This document shows, piece by piece, positions 50,642 to 59,659 of a stretch of 64,000 nt of DNA. The position numbers and the translations under genes are program-made. How positions within the stretch are numbered: position 1 is the first letter of the stretch; each line of letters begins with the position of its first letter. The DNA is from Streptomyces hundungensis (GTDB lineage: Bacteria > Actinomycetota > Actinomycetes > Streptomycetales > Streptomycetaceae): contig NZ_CP032698.1 of the NCBI RefSeq assembly GCF_003627815.1, forward strand, positions 1,178,001-1,242,000. The letters run 5' to 3'. The notes beneath the pieces were generated by a model that was not told where the DNA came from, did not search any database, and was given only the letters and a program-made list of their open reading frames with translations.

Positions 50642-52069
50642 ATGGCCGAGTTGACACGACGCAGACTGCTTGGTTCGGCGGCCGGGGCGATCGGCGGTGC
50701 GGCGGCGCTCAGCCTGCTGCCGCCGAGCGTGCGGGAAGCCGTCGCCGCCGGGCGACCGCGCGGCGGTTCGCTGCGCGACGTCAAGCACGTCGTCATGCTG
50801 ATGCAGGAGAACCGGTCGTTCGACCACTACTTCGGCACCCTGTCGGGCGTGCGCGGATTCCGCGACCCGGACGCGCTCAAGCTCCCCAACGGGCGTTCGG
50901 TGTTCTACCAGCCCGACGCGGTGAACCCGCGCGGCTATCTGCTCCCCTTCCACCTCGACACCCGGAGCACGAGCGCGCAGGCCATCCCGTCCACGAGCCA
51001 CGCCTGGGCGGTGCAGCACCAGGCCTGGAACGGCGGCGCCATGGACCAGTGGCTGCCCGCGCACCGCAAGGCGGACGGCGCCAACGGGCCCTATGTGATG
51101 GGCTATTACACGCGCGAGGACATCCCGTTCCAGTTCGCGCTCGCCGAGACCTTCACCATCTGCGACAACTACTTCTGCTCGGTCTTCGGCCCGACCTGGC
51201 CGAACCGGCTGTACTGGATGACGGGCAGCATCGACCCGGGCGGCACCCAGGGCGGACCGGTGCTCAACAACACCGCGCCGAAGCCGTACCGCTGGACGAC
51301 GTACGCCGAGCGGCTCCAGGCCGCCGGGGTCAGCTGGAAGGTCTACCAGCAGGACGACGACTACGGCTGCAACCTCCTGGAGCAGTTCCAGTCCTTCCGC
51401 GACGCGAAGCCCGGGTCGCCGCTGTACGAGCGCGGGGTACGCCCCCAGCCCGAGGGCACCTTCGAGGACGACGCCCGCAACGACCGGCTCCCCGCGGTTT
51501 CCTGGATCATGCCGACGAGCCACCAGTCCGAGCACCCGGACTATCTGCCCGCCGCGGGGGCGGACTTCGTGGCGCAGAAGATCGAGGCCATCGCCGCCAA
51601 TCCGAAGGTGTGGGCGAAGACCGCGTTCATCCTCAACTACGACGAGAACGACGGCCTGTTCGACCATGTGCCGCCGCCGACGCCCAGGGCGGGCACCGCG
51701 GACGAGTTCGTGGGCGGGCTTCCCATCGGCGGTGGATTCCGCGTCCCGGCCATCATCGTGTCGCCGTGGACCGTGGGCGGCTGGGTGGCGAGCGAGGCCT
51801 TCGACCACACCTCTTCGCTGCGGTTCCTCGAAGGGTTCACCGGGGTCAAGGAGCCCAACATCAGCCAGTGGCGTCGTCGCACCTTCGGCGACCTGACGTC
51901 GGCCTTCCGCTTCGGCAGCGCGGTGGGGCGGCCGCCGCGGTTGCCGGACGACACGGCGGAGTGGTTGGCGGAGGCGGAGCGGGAGGTGGCCACGCTGCCC
52001 GAGCCGGTGCTGCCCGGCGCGGACCAGTCCTTCCCCCACCAGGAACCGGGCCCCCGCCCGCACGTCTAG
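50642..52069 (+). CDS. Tat-exported phospholipase C / phosphoesterase (non-haemolytic PLC family, short form)
   Basis: The 475-residue protein has a twin-arginine signal (LTRRRLLGSAAGAIGGAAAL) and the phosphoesterase motifs of the PLC/acid-phosphatase family: MQENRSFDHYFGTLSGVRGF (about 50-69), PTSHQSEHP (about 300) and YDENDGLFDHVPPP (about 330). Phosphocholine-specific PLCs are about 680-700 residues with extra C-terminal domains, and these are absent here. It likely hydrolyses phosphodiester head groups outside the cell, useful for phosphate or lipid scavenging. GGAAGGG precedes the ATG. Confidence 0.9.
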   Translation: MAELTRRRLLGSAAGAIGGAAALSLLPPSVREAVAAGRPRGGSLRDVKHVVMLMQENRSFDHYFGTLSGVRGFRDPDALKLPNGRSVFYQPDAVNPRGYLLPFHLDTRSTSAQAIPSTSHAWAVQHQAWNGGAMDQWLPAHRKADGANGPYVMGYYTREDIPFQFALAETFTICDNYFCSVFGPTWPNRLYWMTGSIDPGGTQGGPVLNNTAPKPYRWTTYAERLQAAGVSWKVYQQDDDYGCNLLEQFQSFRDAKPGSPLYERGVRPQPEGTFEDDARNDRLPAVSWIMPTSHQSEHPDYLPAAGADFVAQKIEAIAANPKVWAKTAFILNYDENDGLFDHVPPPTPRAGTADEFVGGLPIGGGFRVPAIIVSPWTVGGWVASEAFDHTSSLRFLEGFTGVKEPNISQWRRRTFGDLTSAFRFGSAVGRPPRLPDDTAEWLAEAEREVATLPEPVLPGADQSFPHQEPGPRPHV

Positions 52070-52085
52070 TCCCGGGCCCCCGCCA

Positions 52086-52406
52086 AAAGGGCGCTCGTCC
52101 TCAATCGCCGGGCGGGCTGAGGTGTCCCATGCTGGCCAGCACCGGTACCGCCAGGGGCGCGGGGAACTGCGCGACCAGCCACCCGCGGTCCGCAGCCGAA
52201 AACGGGGCTCCCTGGGGCTCCGCCCCAGACCCCGTTCGCGCCTAAAGGGCGCTCGTCCTCAAACGCCGGACAGGCTGAAGGTGCTGGCCAGCACCGAACA
52301 GTTAGGGGCGCGGGGAACTGCGCGCCCAGCCACCCGCGGTCCGCAGCCGAAAATGGGGTTTCTTGGGGGCGCGAGGAACTGCGCGAGAAGCGAGCACGGC
52401 CCGCAG
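52086..52406. repeat. Streptomyces-type intergenic repeat block: two copies of a ~155-bp composite unit plus a partial third
   Basis: A 35-bp element (AAAGGGCGCTCGTCCTCAA...) occurs at 52086-52120 and 52244-52278, and a 55-bp element (AGGGGCGCGGGGAACTGCGC...) at 52153-52207 and 52304-52358. A partial third copy of the latter is at 52365-52406. Between the two elements of each unit lies TGCTGGCCAGCA, a perfect palindrome (14 bp at 52281-52294). The block fills the 363-bp gap after the phospholipase C gene. Such repeats are scattered through Streptomyces chromosomes. Confidence 0.88.
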
Positions 52407-52432
52407 GATCGAGAGGGGTTAGGGGCTCGGGG

Positions 52433-52975
52433 TCAGGGCGTGGGGGCCAGGGGGCTGGGGGTGGCGGGGTGGTGGGTCGGGAGTAGGGGGTTGCAGGTCT
52501 GGAAGGCCCTCGCCGACTTCGGGTCCGCCGTGTTGAGCCCTCGCAGAACCCCACCTCCCGGGGACGGGGACGGCAGAACCACCCCGTGGTCCTTGAGGCA
52601 ACCGGTGAACGCCTTGAGCGCGGACCCGTCACCACCGAACCGCGGCCGCACCCCCGCGCACGCCTGCGCCGCCTCCCGCTGGGCAGGATCGGCAGAGGCC
52701 CCGGCGCCGAACCCGCCGGGCCGGCCCGAACCCCGCGGGCGCCCGCTCCCGCTCGGCCGCGGCGCCATCGTGACCCCGTGCTGAGCCAGGCACTGGCGAT
52801 AGGCATCCGTGCCCGGCGCAGCGGAGGCCGCCGGCTTCGCCTGGGTCGCGGGCGTCGCCGAGGACGAACAGGCCGCGAGCAGCAGACCGCACGTCGCGAC
52901 GGCAGCCGCACAGGCCACGGCCCGCACGGCGATCGCGGCACGCGCGGTGGTGGGCCGGCGCTTGGTCCAGGTCAT
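52433..52975 (-). CDS. Lipoprotein with a duplicated CLxxHGV motif
   Basis: The 180-residue protein has a lipoprotein signal with lipobox LLAAC (Cys36). The mature part contains two similar halves: QCLAQHGVTMAP (Cys62, His66) followed by Cys106 in AQACAGVRP, and GCLKDHGVVLPS (Cys126, His130) followed by Cys161 in FQTCNPLLP. Between them is a Gly/Arg/Ser-rich low-complexity linker. It may bind a metal or form two disulfide-linked mini-domains on the outer face of the membrane. It is divergent from the MacAB-like/two-component operon, which suggests an accessory or sensing role. No family name is known to me. Confidence 0.8.
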   Translation of the reverse strand: MTWTKRRPTTARAAIAVRAVACAAAVATCGLLLAACSSSATPATQAKPAASAAPGTDAYRQCLAQHGVTMAPRPSGSGRPRGSGRPGGFGAGASADPAQREAAQACAGVRPRFGGDGSALKAFTGCLKDHGVVLPSPSPGGGVLRGLNTADPKSARAFQTCNPLLPTHHPATPSPLAPTP

Positions 52976-53187
52976 GTCCGGTGACTCCTCGGTGCGTTGG
53001 GCGCACGACGGCCTCGCTGGTGGTACGCCGTCGGCGACCCACGACTGAACCCCATGCGGGTGGGCGCCTCCGGGGGACCAGCTGGGAGTTGGCTGGGCTT
53101 CGGTGCGCCGCCGGGCCCGCGACGGCCCCCGACACGGCAGGGTACGTACCGTCACACCCGTAATGCCGGGTTTCGACGGCGCCCGGG

Positions 53188-53220
53188 CTCCCAGGGAACT
53201 CCCAGGAAGCTCCCAGGGCT
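53188..53220. promoter_or_regulatory. Three tandem 11-bp direct repeats, candidate response-regulator operator
   Basis: Three contiguous 11-bp units with the core CTCCCAGG start at 53188, 53199 and 53210, 32 bp before the start of the MacA-like gene. An 11-bp spacing of direct repeats is typical of OmpR/PhoB-family response regulators, and one is encoded in the downstream operon (57354). Inverse-orientation half sites (CTGGGAG) occur near 53083. Confidence 0.55.
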
Positions 53221-53251
53221 CGCAAAGTGCGGGCGGCCAGGATCCGCCGTC

Positions 53252-54613
53252 ATGAAGGTGCTCCCACGACGGCGCAAGGCCGTCCTGCTCAACTCGGTGC
53301 TCGGGGTGGCCGTCCTCGCGGGCGCCGGCGGCGCCTATGCCGCGGTGACCAGCCACGCCAGCGCCCCCGCGCGGAGCGGCGAGAGGACCGTCGCGGTCAC
53401 CAAGGGCACGGTCCTCGCCACCGTGTCCGGTTCCGGCGCACTGGCCTCGCCGAGCGACGCGGGGGTGAACTTCTCCACCGGAGGCAGGCTCACCGAGGTC
53501 GATGTGAAGCCGGGCGACAAGGTCGCCCGCGGCCAGATCCTGGGCAGGGTGGACGCGACCGCGGCCGATGAGACGCTCGCCCAGGACGAGGCGTCGCTGA
53601 CCGCGGCCCAGGCCAACCTCACCAAGGTGCGGGAGGGACAGCCGAGTTCGAGCACGGCGGCCGGATCCGGGAGCGGGTCCGCCACTCGGGGCGGCGCCGG
53701 TTCGGCGCCCGTGCCCGCCGCGACCCCGACGGTCGATCCCGCGCAGCTCGCGCAGGCCGAGGCCCAGCTCACCCAGGCCCAGAACGCGGTGGACGCGGCG
53801 CGGCGCGCGGTCGAGGGGACCACGCTCAAGGCGCCGGTGGCCGGGACCGTCGCGTCCGTGTCCGCCAAGGTGGGCGACACCGTCCCCGGAACCGGAGCGA
53901 CTAGTCCGAGCGGGGGCGGTGGCGGGGCGGGCGGTTCCAACGCGTCCAACTCGGCGTCCAGCAGCGCCGGTTCGGGATCCGGGTCGACCCTGTCCGGTTT
54001 CGTGGTCCTCACCGATCCGACCGGTATGCAGGTCACGGCGAACTTCTCCGAGGCCGACGCGCTCAAGGTGAAGCCCGGGCAGGCGGCCACGGTCACCTTG
54101 AACGCCGAACCCGGCACGGTGCTCAACGCCAAGGTGCTCGCGGTCAGTTCACTGCCCGTCAGCAGCGGTTCGGGGTCCGGCGGCAGCAACGGTTCGGGCA
54201 GCGCCGTGCAGTACGCGGCGACCCTCACTCTCACCAGCCCCACCGCCCAGCTGCGTACCGGGCTCAGCGCGAGCATCCAGGTCGTCACGGGCGAGGCGTC
54301 CGGCGCCCTCTCGGTGCCGACCGCCGCGGTGACCGGCACCGGCGCCAACCGCACGGTGACCGTGGTCAAGGCCGACGGCAGCACCGTGCGCACACCGGTC
54401 ACGGTGGGCCTGGAGGGGGACAGCGTGGATCAGATCCTCAGCGGCCTCGACGAGGGCGAGAAGGTGCAACTGACCAGCGTGTCCGCAGCCGGCAACGGCG
54501 GCTTCCCCAGCGGCGCCTTCCCCGGTGGTGGCGGCGCCGCGAGGACGCGCGGTGGCGGCGCCTCCGGGGGCTCGGGGGCGCGCACCGGTGGTGGCGGGGG
54601 TGGCCGCGGATGA
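53252..54613 (+). CDS. MacA-like periplasmic-adaptor (HlyD/RND adaptor) protein
   Basis: The 453-residue protein has an N-terminal membrane anchor (about 10-32), a lipoyl/barrel-sandwich hybrid domain (VSGSGALAS, RLTEVDVKPGDKVARGQILG), a short coiled-coil hairpin (about 105-190, interrupted by a Gly/Ser-rich insert), then beta-barrel and MP domains. It carries long Gly/Ser low-complexity stretches at about 130-160, 220-250 and the C-terminus. In Gram-positives such adaptors join a MacB-type ABC transporter. It is the first gene of a six-gene operon; its stop overlaps the next start (ATGA). Confidence 0.9.
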   Translation: MKVLPRRRKAVLLNSVLGVAVLAGAGGAYAAVTSHASAPARSGERTVAVTKGTVLATVSGSGALASPSDAGVNFSTGGRLTEVDVKPGDKVARGQILGRVDATAADETLAQDEASLTAAQANLTKVREGQPSSSTAAGSGSGSATRGGAGSAPVPAATPTVDPAQLAQAEAQLTQAQNAVDAARRAVEGTTLKAPVAGTVASVSAKVGDTVPGTGATSPSGGGGGAGGSNASNSASSSAGSGSGSTLSGFVVLTDPTGMQVTANFSEADALKVKPGQAATVTLNAEPGTVLNAKVLAVSSLPVSSGSGSGGSNGSGSAVQYAATLTLTSPTAQLRTGLSASIQVVTGEASGALSVPTAAVTGTGANRTVTVVKADGSTVRTPVTVGLEGDSVDQILSGLDEGEKVQLTSVSAAGNGGFPSGAFPGGGGAARTRGGGASGGSGARTGGGGGGRG

Positions 54614-55473
54614 GGCGGCTCCGGTGGCCGCGCGGTGCGACCGCGCGGCCCGATGCCACGCCTGACGCCGTGCCCGAGGACGGTCCGTGGGCGCCGGCGC
54701 CCGTGATCGAGGTGCGCGCGCTGACCAAGACGTACGGACAGGGCGACGCGACCGTGCACGCCCTCAGCGGTCCGGTTGATCCGGTCAGCGGACGGGCGCT
54801 CGGGATCGAACTGGTCGTCCAGCAAGGCGACTTCGTGGCCGTGATGGGCAGTTCGGGCTCCGGCAAGTCGACCCTGATGAACATCCTGGGGTGCCTCGAC
54901 GTGCCGACCTCCGGCCGCTATCTGCTGGACGGCCTCGACGTCGGCGGGCTCGACGAGCGTCAGCTCTCCCTGGTCCGCAACCGCAAGATCGGCTTCGTCT
55001 TCCAGTCGTTCAACCTCGTGCCGCGCACCTCCGCGCTCGCCCAGGTCGAACTGCCGCTGGCCTACGCGGGGGTGAAGCCCGCCGAGCGGCGCCGGCGGGC
55101 CGAGGCCGCGCTCACCCTGGTCGGCCTCGCCGACCGGATGGACCACCGGCCCAGCGAACTCTCCGGCGGTCAGCAACAGCGCGTGGCCGTGGCCCGCGCC
55201 CTGGTCACCACGCCCGCGATGCTGCTCGCCGACGAGCCGACCGGCAACCTGGACAGTCACAGCACCGAGGAGGTACTGGCCGTCGTCGACCGGCTGAACG
55301 CGGCGGGCCGCACCGTCGTCCTGATCACTCACGAGGACGAGGTGGCCCGGCACGCCAAGCGGGTGGTTCGGCTGGTCGACGGCAGGATCGTCGAAGATGT
55401 GCGCCAGGCCCCCTTCGAGGGACCGCCACCCGCCCTCCGCGACGCCAACTCCCTTGTGGGAGGCGCCCGGTGA
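54610..55473 (+). CDS. MacB-type ABC transporter ATPase (LolD/FtsE-like)
   Basis: The 287-residue ATPase has Walker A GSSGSGKST (80-88), the Q-loop FVFQSFNL, the signature LSGGQQQR (about 182-189) and Walker B LLADEPTGNLDS (about 202-213), all intact. The family-typical QGDFVAVMG is preceded by an extra ~10-residue insert (PVDPVSGRALG) after VHALSG. It powers the MacB-like permease for export of peptides, antibiotics or lipoproteins. It overlaps the adaptor gene by ATGA and the permease gene by GTGA. Confidence 0.95.
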   Translation: MRRLRWPRGATARPDATPDAVPEDGPWAPAPVIEVRALTKTYGQGDATVHALSGPVDPVSGRALGIELVVQQGDFVAVMGSSGSGKSTLMNILGCLDVPTSGRYLLDGLDVGGLDERQLSLVRNRKIGFVFQSFNLVPRTSALAQVELPLAYAGVKPAERRRRAEAALTLVGLADRMDHRPSELSGGQQQRVAVARALVTTPAMLLADEPTGNLDSHSTEEVLAVVDRLNAAGRTVVLITHEDEVARHAKRVVRLVDGRIVEDVRQAPFEGPPPALRDANSLVGGAR

Positions 55474-56678
55474 ACCCCTTCGAGACGCTACGCTTCGCCT
55501 TCGGTGGCCTCGCGGCGAACAAGGTGCGCTCCGCGCTGACCATGCTCGGGGTGCTGATCGGTGTGGCCGCGGTCATCGTGCTGCTCGCGGTGGGCAACGG
55601 CTCCTCGCAGGCCGTGAAAAACTCGATCGAGAAGCTCGGCACCAACGCGCTCACGGTGTCCTCGGGAGGCGGCTTCGGAGGTTCGCGCTCGGCCGCCACC
55701 AAGCCGCTGACCGTGGCCGACGCCAAGGCGCTCGCCGATTCCGCCGCCGCGCCGCACATCGAGTCGGTGGCGCCGGAGACCACGACCTCCCAGACCGCGC
55801 TGTACGAGGGCACCTCGCACACCGTCGGACAGGTCGTCGGCACCTATCCGGCGTACTTCAAGGCGTCCAACAGCAAGGTGGCCAATGGCGACTACTTCGG
55901 CTCCGACGACGTACTCGGTTCGCGCAAGGTCGCCGTGATCGGCTCGACGACGGCGACCGACGTGTTCGGCGCCGCCGACCCGGTCGGCAAGAAGATGACG
56001 CTCGGCGGTACTCCGTTCACGGTGGTCGGGGTGCTCGCCACCAAGGGCGGCACCGGGTTCCAGGACCCGGACGACGTGGTGGTCGCACCGCTGCCGACGG
56101 TGCAGAACGCCTTCACCGGCTTCGGCGCGATCGGCCAGATCCTCGTCGAGGCCACATCGGCCGACGCCACCACCCCGGCGCAGAACGAGATCACCACGGT
56201 GTTGATGGGCCGGCATGGCATCAAGGATCCGAGCGCGCTGGACTTCCGGGTCAGCAGCCAGGCCTCCCTGCTCACCACGCAGGCGGACACCAACCGGACG
56301 TTCACGGTGCTGCTGGGTGCGGTGGCGGCGATCTCGCTGCTCGTCGGCGGGATCGGCATCACCAACATCATGCTGGTGACGGTGACCGAGCGGACGCGCG
56401 AGATCGGCATCCGCAAGGCGATCGGAGCGCCGCGCGGGGTCATCCTCGGGCAGTTCCTCGCCGAGTCGACCCTGCTGTCCCTGATCGGCGGTGGGCTCGG
56501 CGTCGCGGTCGGCGTCATCGGCTCGCACGTCACCATCGTCGGCATCAAGCCGGTGATCATCCCCGAATCGGTGGTCGGCGCCTTCGCCATCGCGGTGGCC
56601 ATCGGCCTGTTCTTCGGTGGCTACCCGGCCAACCGGGCCGCGAGCCTGCGGCCCATCGAAGCCCTGCGACACGAGTGA
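55470..56678 (+). CDS. MacB-type ABC transporter permease (FtsX-like)
   Basis: The 402-residue permease has TM1 after ANKVRSALTMLGVLIGVAAV (about 15-34), a large extracellular MacB core domain (about 45-265), then three C-terminal helices with the FtsX motif TERTREIGIRKAIGA (about 307-321). This is the standard MacB topology. The GTG start overlaps the ATPase stop by GTGA. Together with the adaptor (53252) and ATPase (54610) it forms a mechanotransmission-type efflux system. Confidence 0.95.
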   Translation: MNPFETLRFAFGGLAANKVRSALTMLGVLIGVAAVIVLLAVGNGSSQAVKNSIEKLGTNALTVSSGGGFGGSRSAATKPLTVADAKALADSAAAPHIESVAPETTTSQTALYEGTSHTVGQVVGTYPAYFKASNSKVANGDYFGSDDVLGSRKVAVIGSTTATDVFGAADPVGKKMTLGGTPFTVVGVLATKGGTGFQDPDDVVVAPLPTVQNAFTGFGAIGQILVEATSADATTPAQNEITTVLMGRHGIKDPSALDFRVSSQASLLTTQADTNRTFTVLLGAVAAISLLVGGIGITNIMLVTVTERTREIGIRKAIGAPRGVILGQFLAESTLLSLIGGGLGVAVGVIGSHVTIVGIKPVIIPESVVGAFAIAVAIGLFFGGYPANRAASLRPIEALRHE

Positions 56679-56707
56679 ACCCCATGTACGGACAGGGAGA
56701 AGCTGAC

Positions 56708-57313
56708 ATGTTCGGCAACGCCGACACAGTGGAGAGCGCCGGCCCCGCGCCGGCCAGTGCTCCGCAGGACATCCTCGCCGAGCCCCCGGACGCCCGGGAC
56801 ATCTCGGCCGAGCTGAGCGCGCCGCCCCGGCCGCCGCTGCCGTGGCTGACCCTGCTGCTTTCGGGCGGCCTGGTCGCGGGGCTGGCCTTCGCCGGGGGCG
56901 CTCTGGTGGAGAAGGGCCAGAACGACTCCTCCACCGCCAGCCAGCGCACGCCCTCCGCCACCGCCTCCCGCGGTGGCGCCGGGGCGAGCGGTCAGCGGCA
57001 GGGCTTCGGTGCGGGCTCGGACGGCCGCGGCCGGACGGGCGGGACCGGGGCGGCCGCGGCGGGCGGAGTGACCATCGGTACGGTGAAGCTCGTCGACGGC
57101 AGCACCCTGTACGTCACCGACGCCCAGGGCAACGTCGTCAAGGTCACCACGGCCGGCAACACCCAGGTCACCGAGGCCAGAAGTGGCAAGGTGTCCGATC
57201 TCCAGCCGGGCCAGACGGTCACCGTGCGCGGCAGCCAGAACTCCTCCGGCGACGTCGCGGCGACCACCGTCACCGAAGGCGGCGCGAGCGGTTTCGGCGG
57301 CGGCCGGGGCTGA
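56708..57313 (+). CDS. Membrane-anchored protein with a DUF5666-like OB/beta domain
   Basis: The 201-residue protein has a cytoplasmic start, one membrane segment (about 48-70), a disordered Gly/Ser/Arg linker (about 80-120) and a C-terminal beta domain (VTIGTVKLVDGSTLYVTDAQ... KVTTAGNTQVTEARSG... GQTVTVRGSQ), which resembles DUF5666. I chose ATG 56708 because GGGAGAAG lies upstream; an ATG at 56684 is in frame. It lies between the permease gene and the response regulator gene in the same operon. A role in stabilising or modulating the pump or sensor is likely but inferred. Confidence 0.82.
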   Translation: MFGNADTVESAGPAPASAPQDILAEPPDARDISAELSAPPRPPLPWLTLLLSGGLVAGLAFAGGALVEKGQNDSSTASQRTPSATASRGGAGASGQRQGFGAGSDGRGRTGGTGAAAAGGVTIGTVKLVDGSTLYVTDAQGNVVKVTTAGNTQVTEARSGKVSDLQPGQTVTVRGSQNSSGDVAATTVTEGGASGFGGGRG

Positions 57314-57353
57314 CCTCGCACCCGCCGCCCACGCCGCCACCAGGAGGAAACCG

Positions 57354-58088
57354 ATGGCCCCGACGCACACAGCCGCGCCCGAGGCGAGCCTGTTGGTCGT
57401 CGACGACGAGCCCAACATCAGGGAGTTGCTGTCGGCCTCACTGCGCTTCGTGGGCTTCAAGGTCGTCTCAGCGGCCACCGGGGCCGAAGCGCTGGCCGCC
57501 GTCGCCAAGGAGCGCCCCGATCTCGTGGTGCTCGACGTGATGCTGCCCGACATGACCGGTTTCGCCGTGGTGCGCCGGCTCCGCGAGGAACCGGGCGGCG
57601 GATTGGGCGCCGACCCGCTGCCGGTGCTCTTCCTCACCGCCAAGGACGGCGTGGACGACAAGATCAGCGGTCTGACGGCGGGGGGCGACGACTACGTCAC
57701 CAAGCCGTTCAGCCTGGAGGAGCTGATCGCCCGGATCCGCGCGATCCTGCGCCGCACCGGGGGCCCGAGCGGAGCGGGCCGGCTGGTGGCGGGCGACCTC
57801 GAACTCGATCCGGTGGGCCACCAGGTGCTGCGGGTCGGCCGGCCCGTCTCGCTCTCCCCCACCGAGTTCAAACTGCTCGCGTATCTGATGGTCAACGCCG
57901 ACCGTGTGGTGTCCAAGCCGCAGATCCTCGACCATGTGTGGGCGTACGACTTCGGCGGCGATCTCAGCATCGTGGAGTCCTACATCTCGTATGTGCGCCG
58001 CAAGGTGGACTCCGGGGCCGACGGCGCGCCCAAGCTCATCCACACCGTGCGCGGCATCGGCTATGTGCTGCGCCGCCCGCAGTCCTGA
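57354..58088 (+). CDS. OmpR-family response regulator
   Basis: The 244-residue regulator has an N-terminal receiver domain with acidic pair Asp17/Asp18, phosphorylation site Asp61 (VVLDVMLPD), Thr95 and Lys117 (VTKPF), and a C-terminal OmpR/PhoB winged helix (about 140-240, ending in IHTVRGIGYVLR). AGGAGG precedes the ATG at 57354. It pairs with the histidine kinase starting 11 bp downstream and is a good candidate to bind the 11-bp repeats at 53188-53220, so the operon may be autoregulated. Confidence 0.95.
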   Translation: MAPTHTAAPEASLLVVDDEPNIRELLSASLRFVGFKVVSAATGAEALAAVAKERPDLVVLDVMLPDMTGFAVVRRLREEPGGGLGADPLPVLFLTAKDGVDDKISGLTAGGDDYVTKPFSLEELIARIRAILRRTGGPSGAGRLVAGDLELDPVGHQVLRVGRPVSLSPTEFKLLAYLMVNADRVVSKPQILDHVWAYDFGGDLSIVESYISYVRRKVDSGADGAPKLIHTVRGIGYVLRRPQS

Positions 58089-58098
58089 GGTGCCGGCG

Positions 58099-59592
58099 AT
58101 GTCGGGACGCATCGGGGCACGGCTGGGGTGGCCCCCGCGCCGGTTCGCCGCCCTGTCGCTGCGCTCACGGCTCGTGCTGCTCGCCATGGCGCTCGTGGCA
58201 CTCGGGCTCACGGTGAGCGACACCGTCGTCCTGAGTTCGGTGCGCGGGCAGTTGGTGCGGCGGGTGGACCAACAGCTCGACCGGTTCGGGGAGTCGGTGG
58301 CGCACCGGGTCGGCGTCGAGGGCACGCCCGCCCCGCGTGCGGGCCGCTCCGGCGGACGGGCGTGGCTGCCCAGCCAGTACGTGATCGCGTTCGCGGCCGA
58401 CGACGGCACGGTCACCGAGCAGTTCCGCCAGCCCGTCGCGGCGGGTGACCCCCGGCCGACCTGGCCGGTGATGGACGCGGCCGCGCTCCGCTCCCGTCTG
58501 GGCAAGCCCTTCGAGGTGCCCAGCGATCACGGCGGCGGGCGATGGCGGGTGCTGATGGTGGCGGTGGACAGCGACGATCCCGCGCTGCCCGCGGGAGTCG
58601 TCGTGGCCGCGCCGCTGGAAGAGGTCTCCTCCGCGGTCGACCACCTCGCCACCGCCTTCCAGCTCATCGGTGTCGTGGTGGCGCTGCTGCTCGGGGTGGC
58701 GGGCTGGTTCGCGGTCGGCGCGGGGCTGCGGCCGCTGCGCCGTATCGAGGCGACGGCGGCGGAGATCGCGGCGGGCCGCCCGCTCTCGCACCGGATGCCA
58801 GGCGCTTCGCCGCGTACCGAGGCCGGACGGCTGACCAGCGCCCTCAACGGGATGCTGGCCCAGCTCGAATCGGCGTTCGCGGCGCGGGCCGAGTCCGAGG
58901 GGCAGATGCGGCGCTTCGTAGCGGACGCCGGCCATGAACTGCGGACGCCGCTGGCGGGCATCCGGGGTTTCGCCGAGCTGTACCGGATGGGCGCGCTGCC
59001 CGACGAGGCGGACGTACGCCGCACGATGGCCCGGATCGAGAGCGAGGCGGTGCGCCTCGGCGGTCTGGTGGAGGACCTGCTCACGCTGGTCCGCATGGAC
59101 GAGCAGCGGCCCCTCCAGCTCGCGCCCATGGATCTGCGCACCCTGGCGGTGGACGCCCTGCACGACACGAGGGCCCTGGATCCGACGCGCGAGGTGACCC
59201 TGACCGGGCCGGGCGGTGCGGGCGCGCCGGGCCCGGCGCCGGTCATCGGCGACGAGGCGCGGCTGCGTCAGGTGGTCGCCAACCTGGTCGGCAACGCGGT
59301 CGCGCACACACCGTCGGGCTCCGCGGTACGCATCGGGGTGGGCGCCGTCGAGGGGCAGGGCGTCCTCGAGGTGGCCGACTCGGGCCCCGGACTCGCGCCC
59401 GAACAGGCGGCCCGCGTCTTCGAGCGGTTCTACCGGGTGGACGCCTCGCGCAGCCGGCAGACCGGGGGCGGCGCGGGCCTGGGCCTGGCCATCGCCTCGG
59501 CGCTGGTGCGGGCGCACGGCGGGCGGATCGAGCTGGAGACCGCCCCGGGCGACGGCGCGGTCTTCCGGGTCCTGCTCTCCGGCGCGCCCTGA
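58099..59592 (+). CDS. Sensor histidine kinase
   Basis: The 497-residue kinase has two membrane segments (about 24-45 and 187-208) around a 140-residue extracellular sensor, then HAMP (about 205-262), HisKA with phosphoacceptor His279 in DAGHELRTPL, and an HATPase with the N box NLVGNAVAHTP, G1 DSGPGL and G2 GGGAGLGLAI. It phosphorylates the preceding response regulator. GAGGTG lies six bases before the ATG at 58099. The sensed signal is likely extracytoplasmic, as expected for a kinase beside an efflux pump. Confidence 0.95.
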   Translation: MSGRIGARLGWPPRRFAALSLRSRLVLLAMALVALGLTVSDTVVLSSVRGQLVRRVDQQLDRFGESVAHRVGVEGTPAPRAGRSGGRAWLPSQYVIAFAADDGTVTEQFRQPVAAGDPRPTWPVMDAAALRSRLGKPFEVPSDHGGGRWRVLMVAVDSDDPALPAGVVVAAPLEEVSSAVDHLATAFQLIGVVVALLLGVAGWFAVGAGLRPLRRIEATAAEIAAGRPLSHRMPGASPRTEAGRLTSALNGMLAQLESAFAARAESEGQMRRFVADAGHELRTPLAGIRGFAELYRMGALPDEADVRRTMARIESEAVRLGGLVEDLLTLVRMDEQRPLQLAPMDLRTLAVDALHDTRALDPTREVTLTGPGGAGAPGPAPVIGDEARLRQVVANLVGNAVAHTPSGSAVRIGVGAVEGQGVLEVADSGPGLAPEQAARVFERFYRVDASRSRQTGGGAGLGLAIASALVRAHGGRIELETAPGDGAVFRVLLSGAP

Positions 59593-59659
59593 GCGGGCGG
59601 GTCCACTCCCCCGGACCGGTCCGAGTGCGGGCGGGGGCGGGGGCTCCTAGCGTGGGCCC

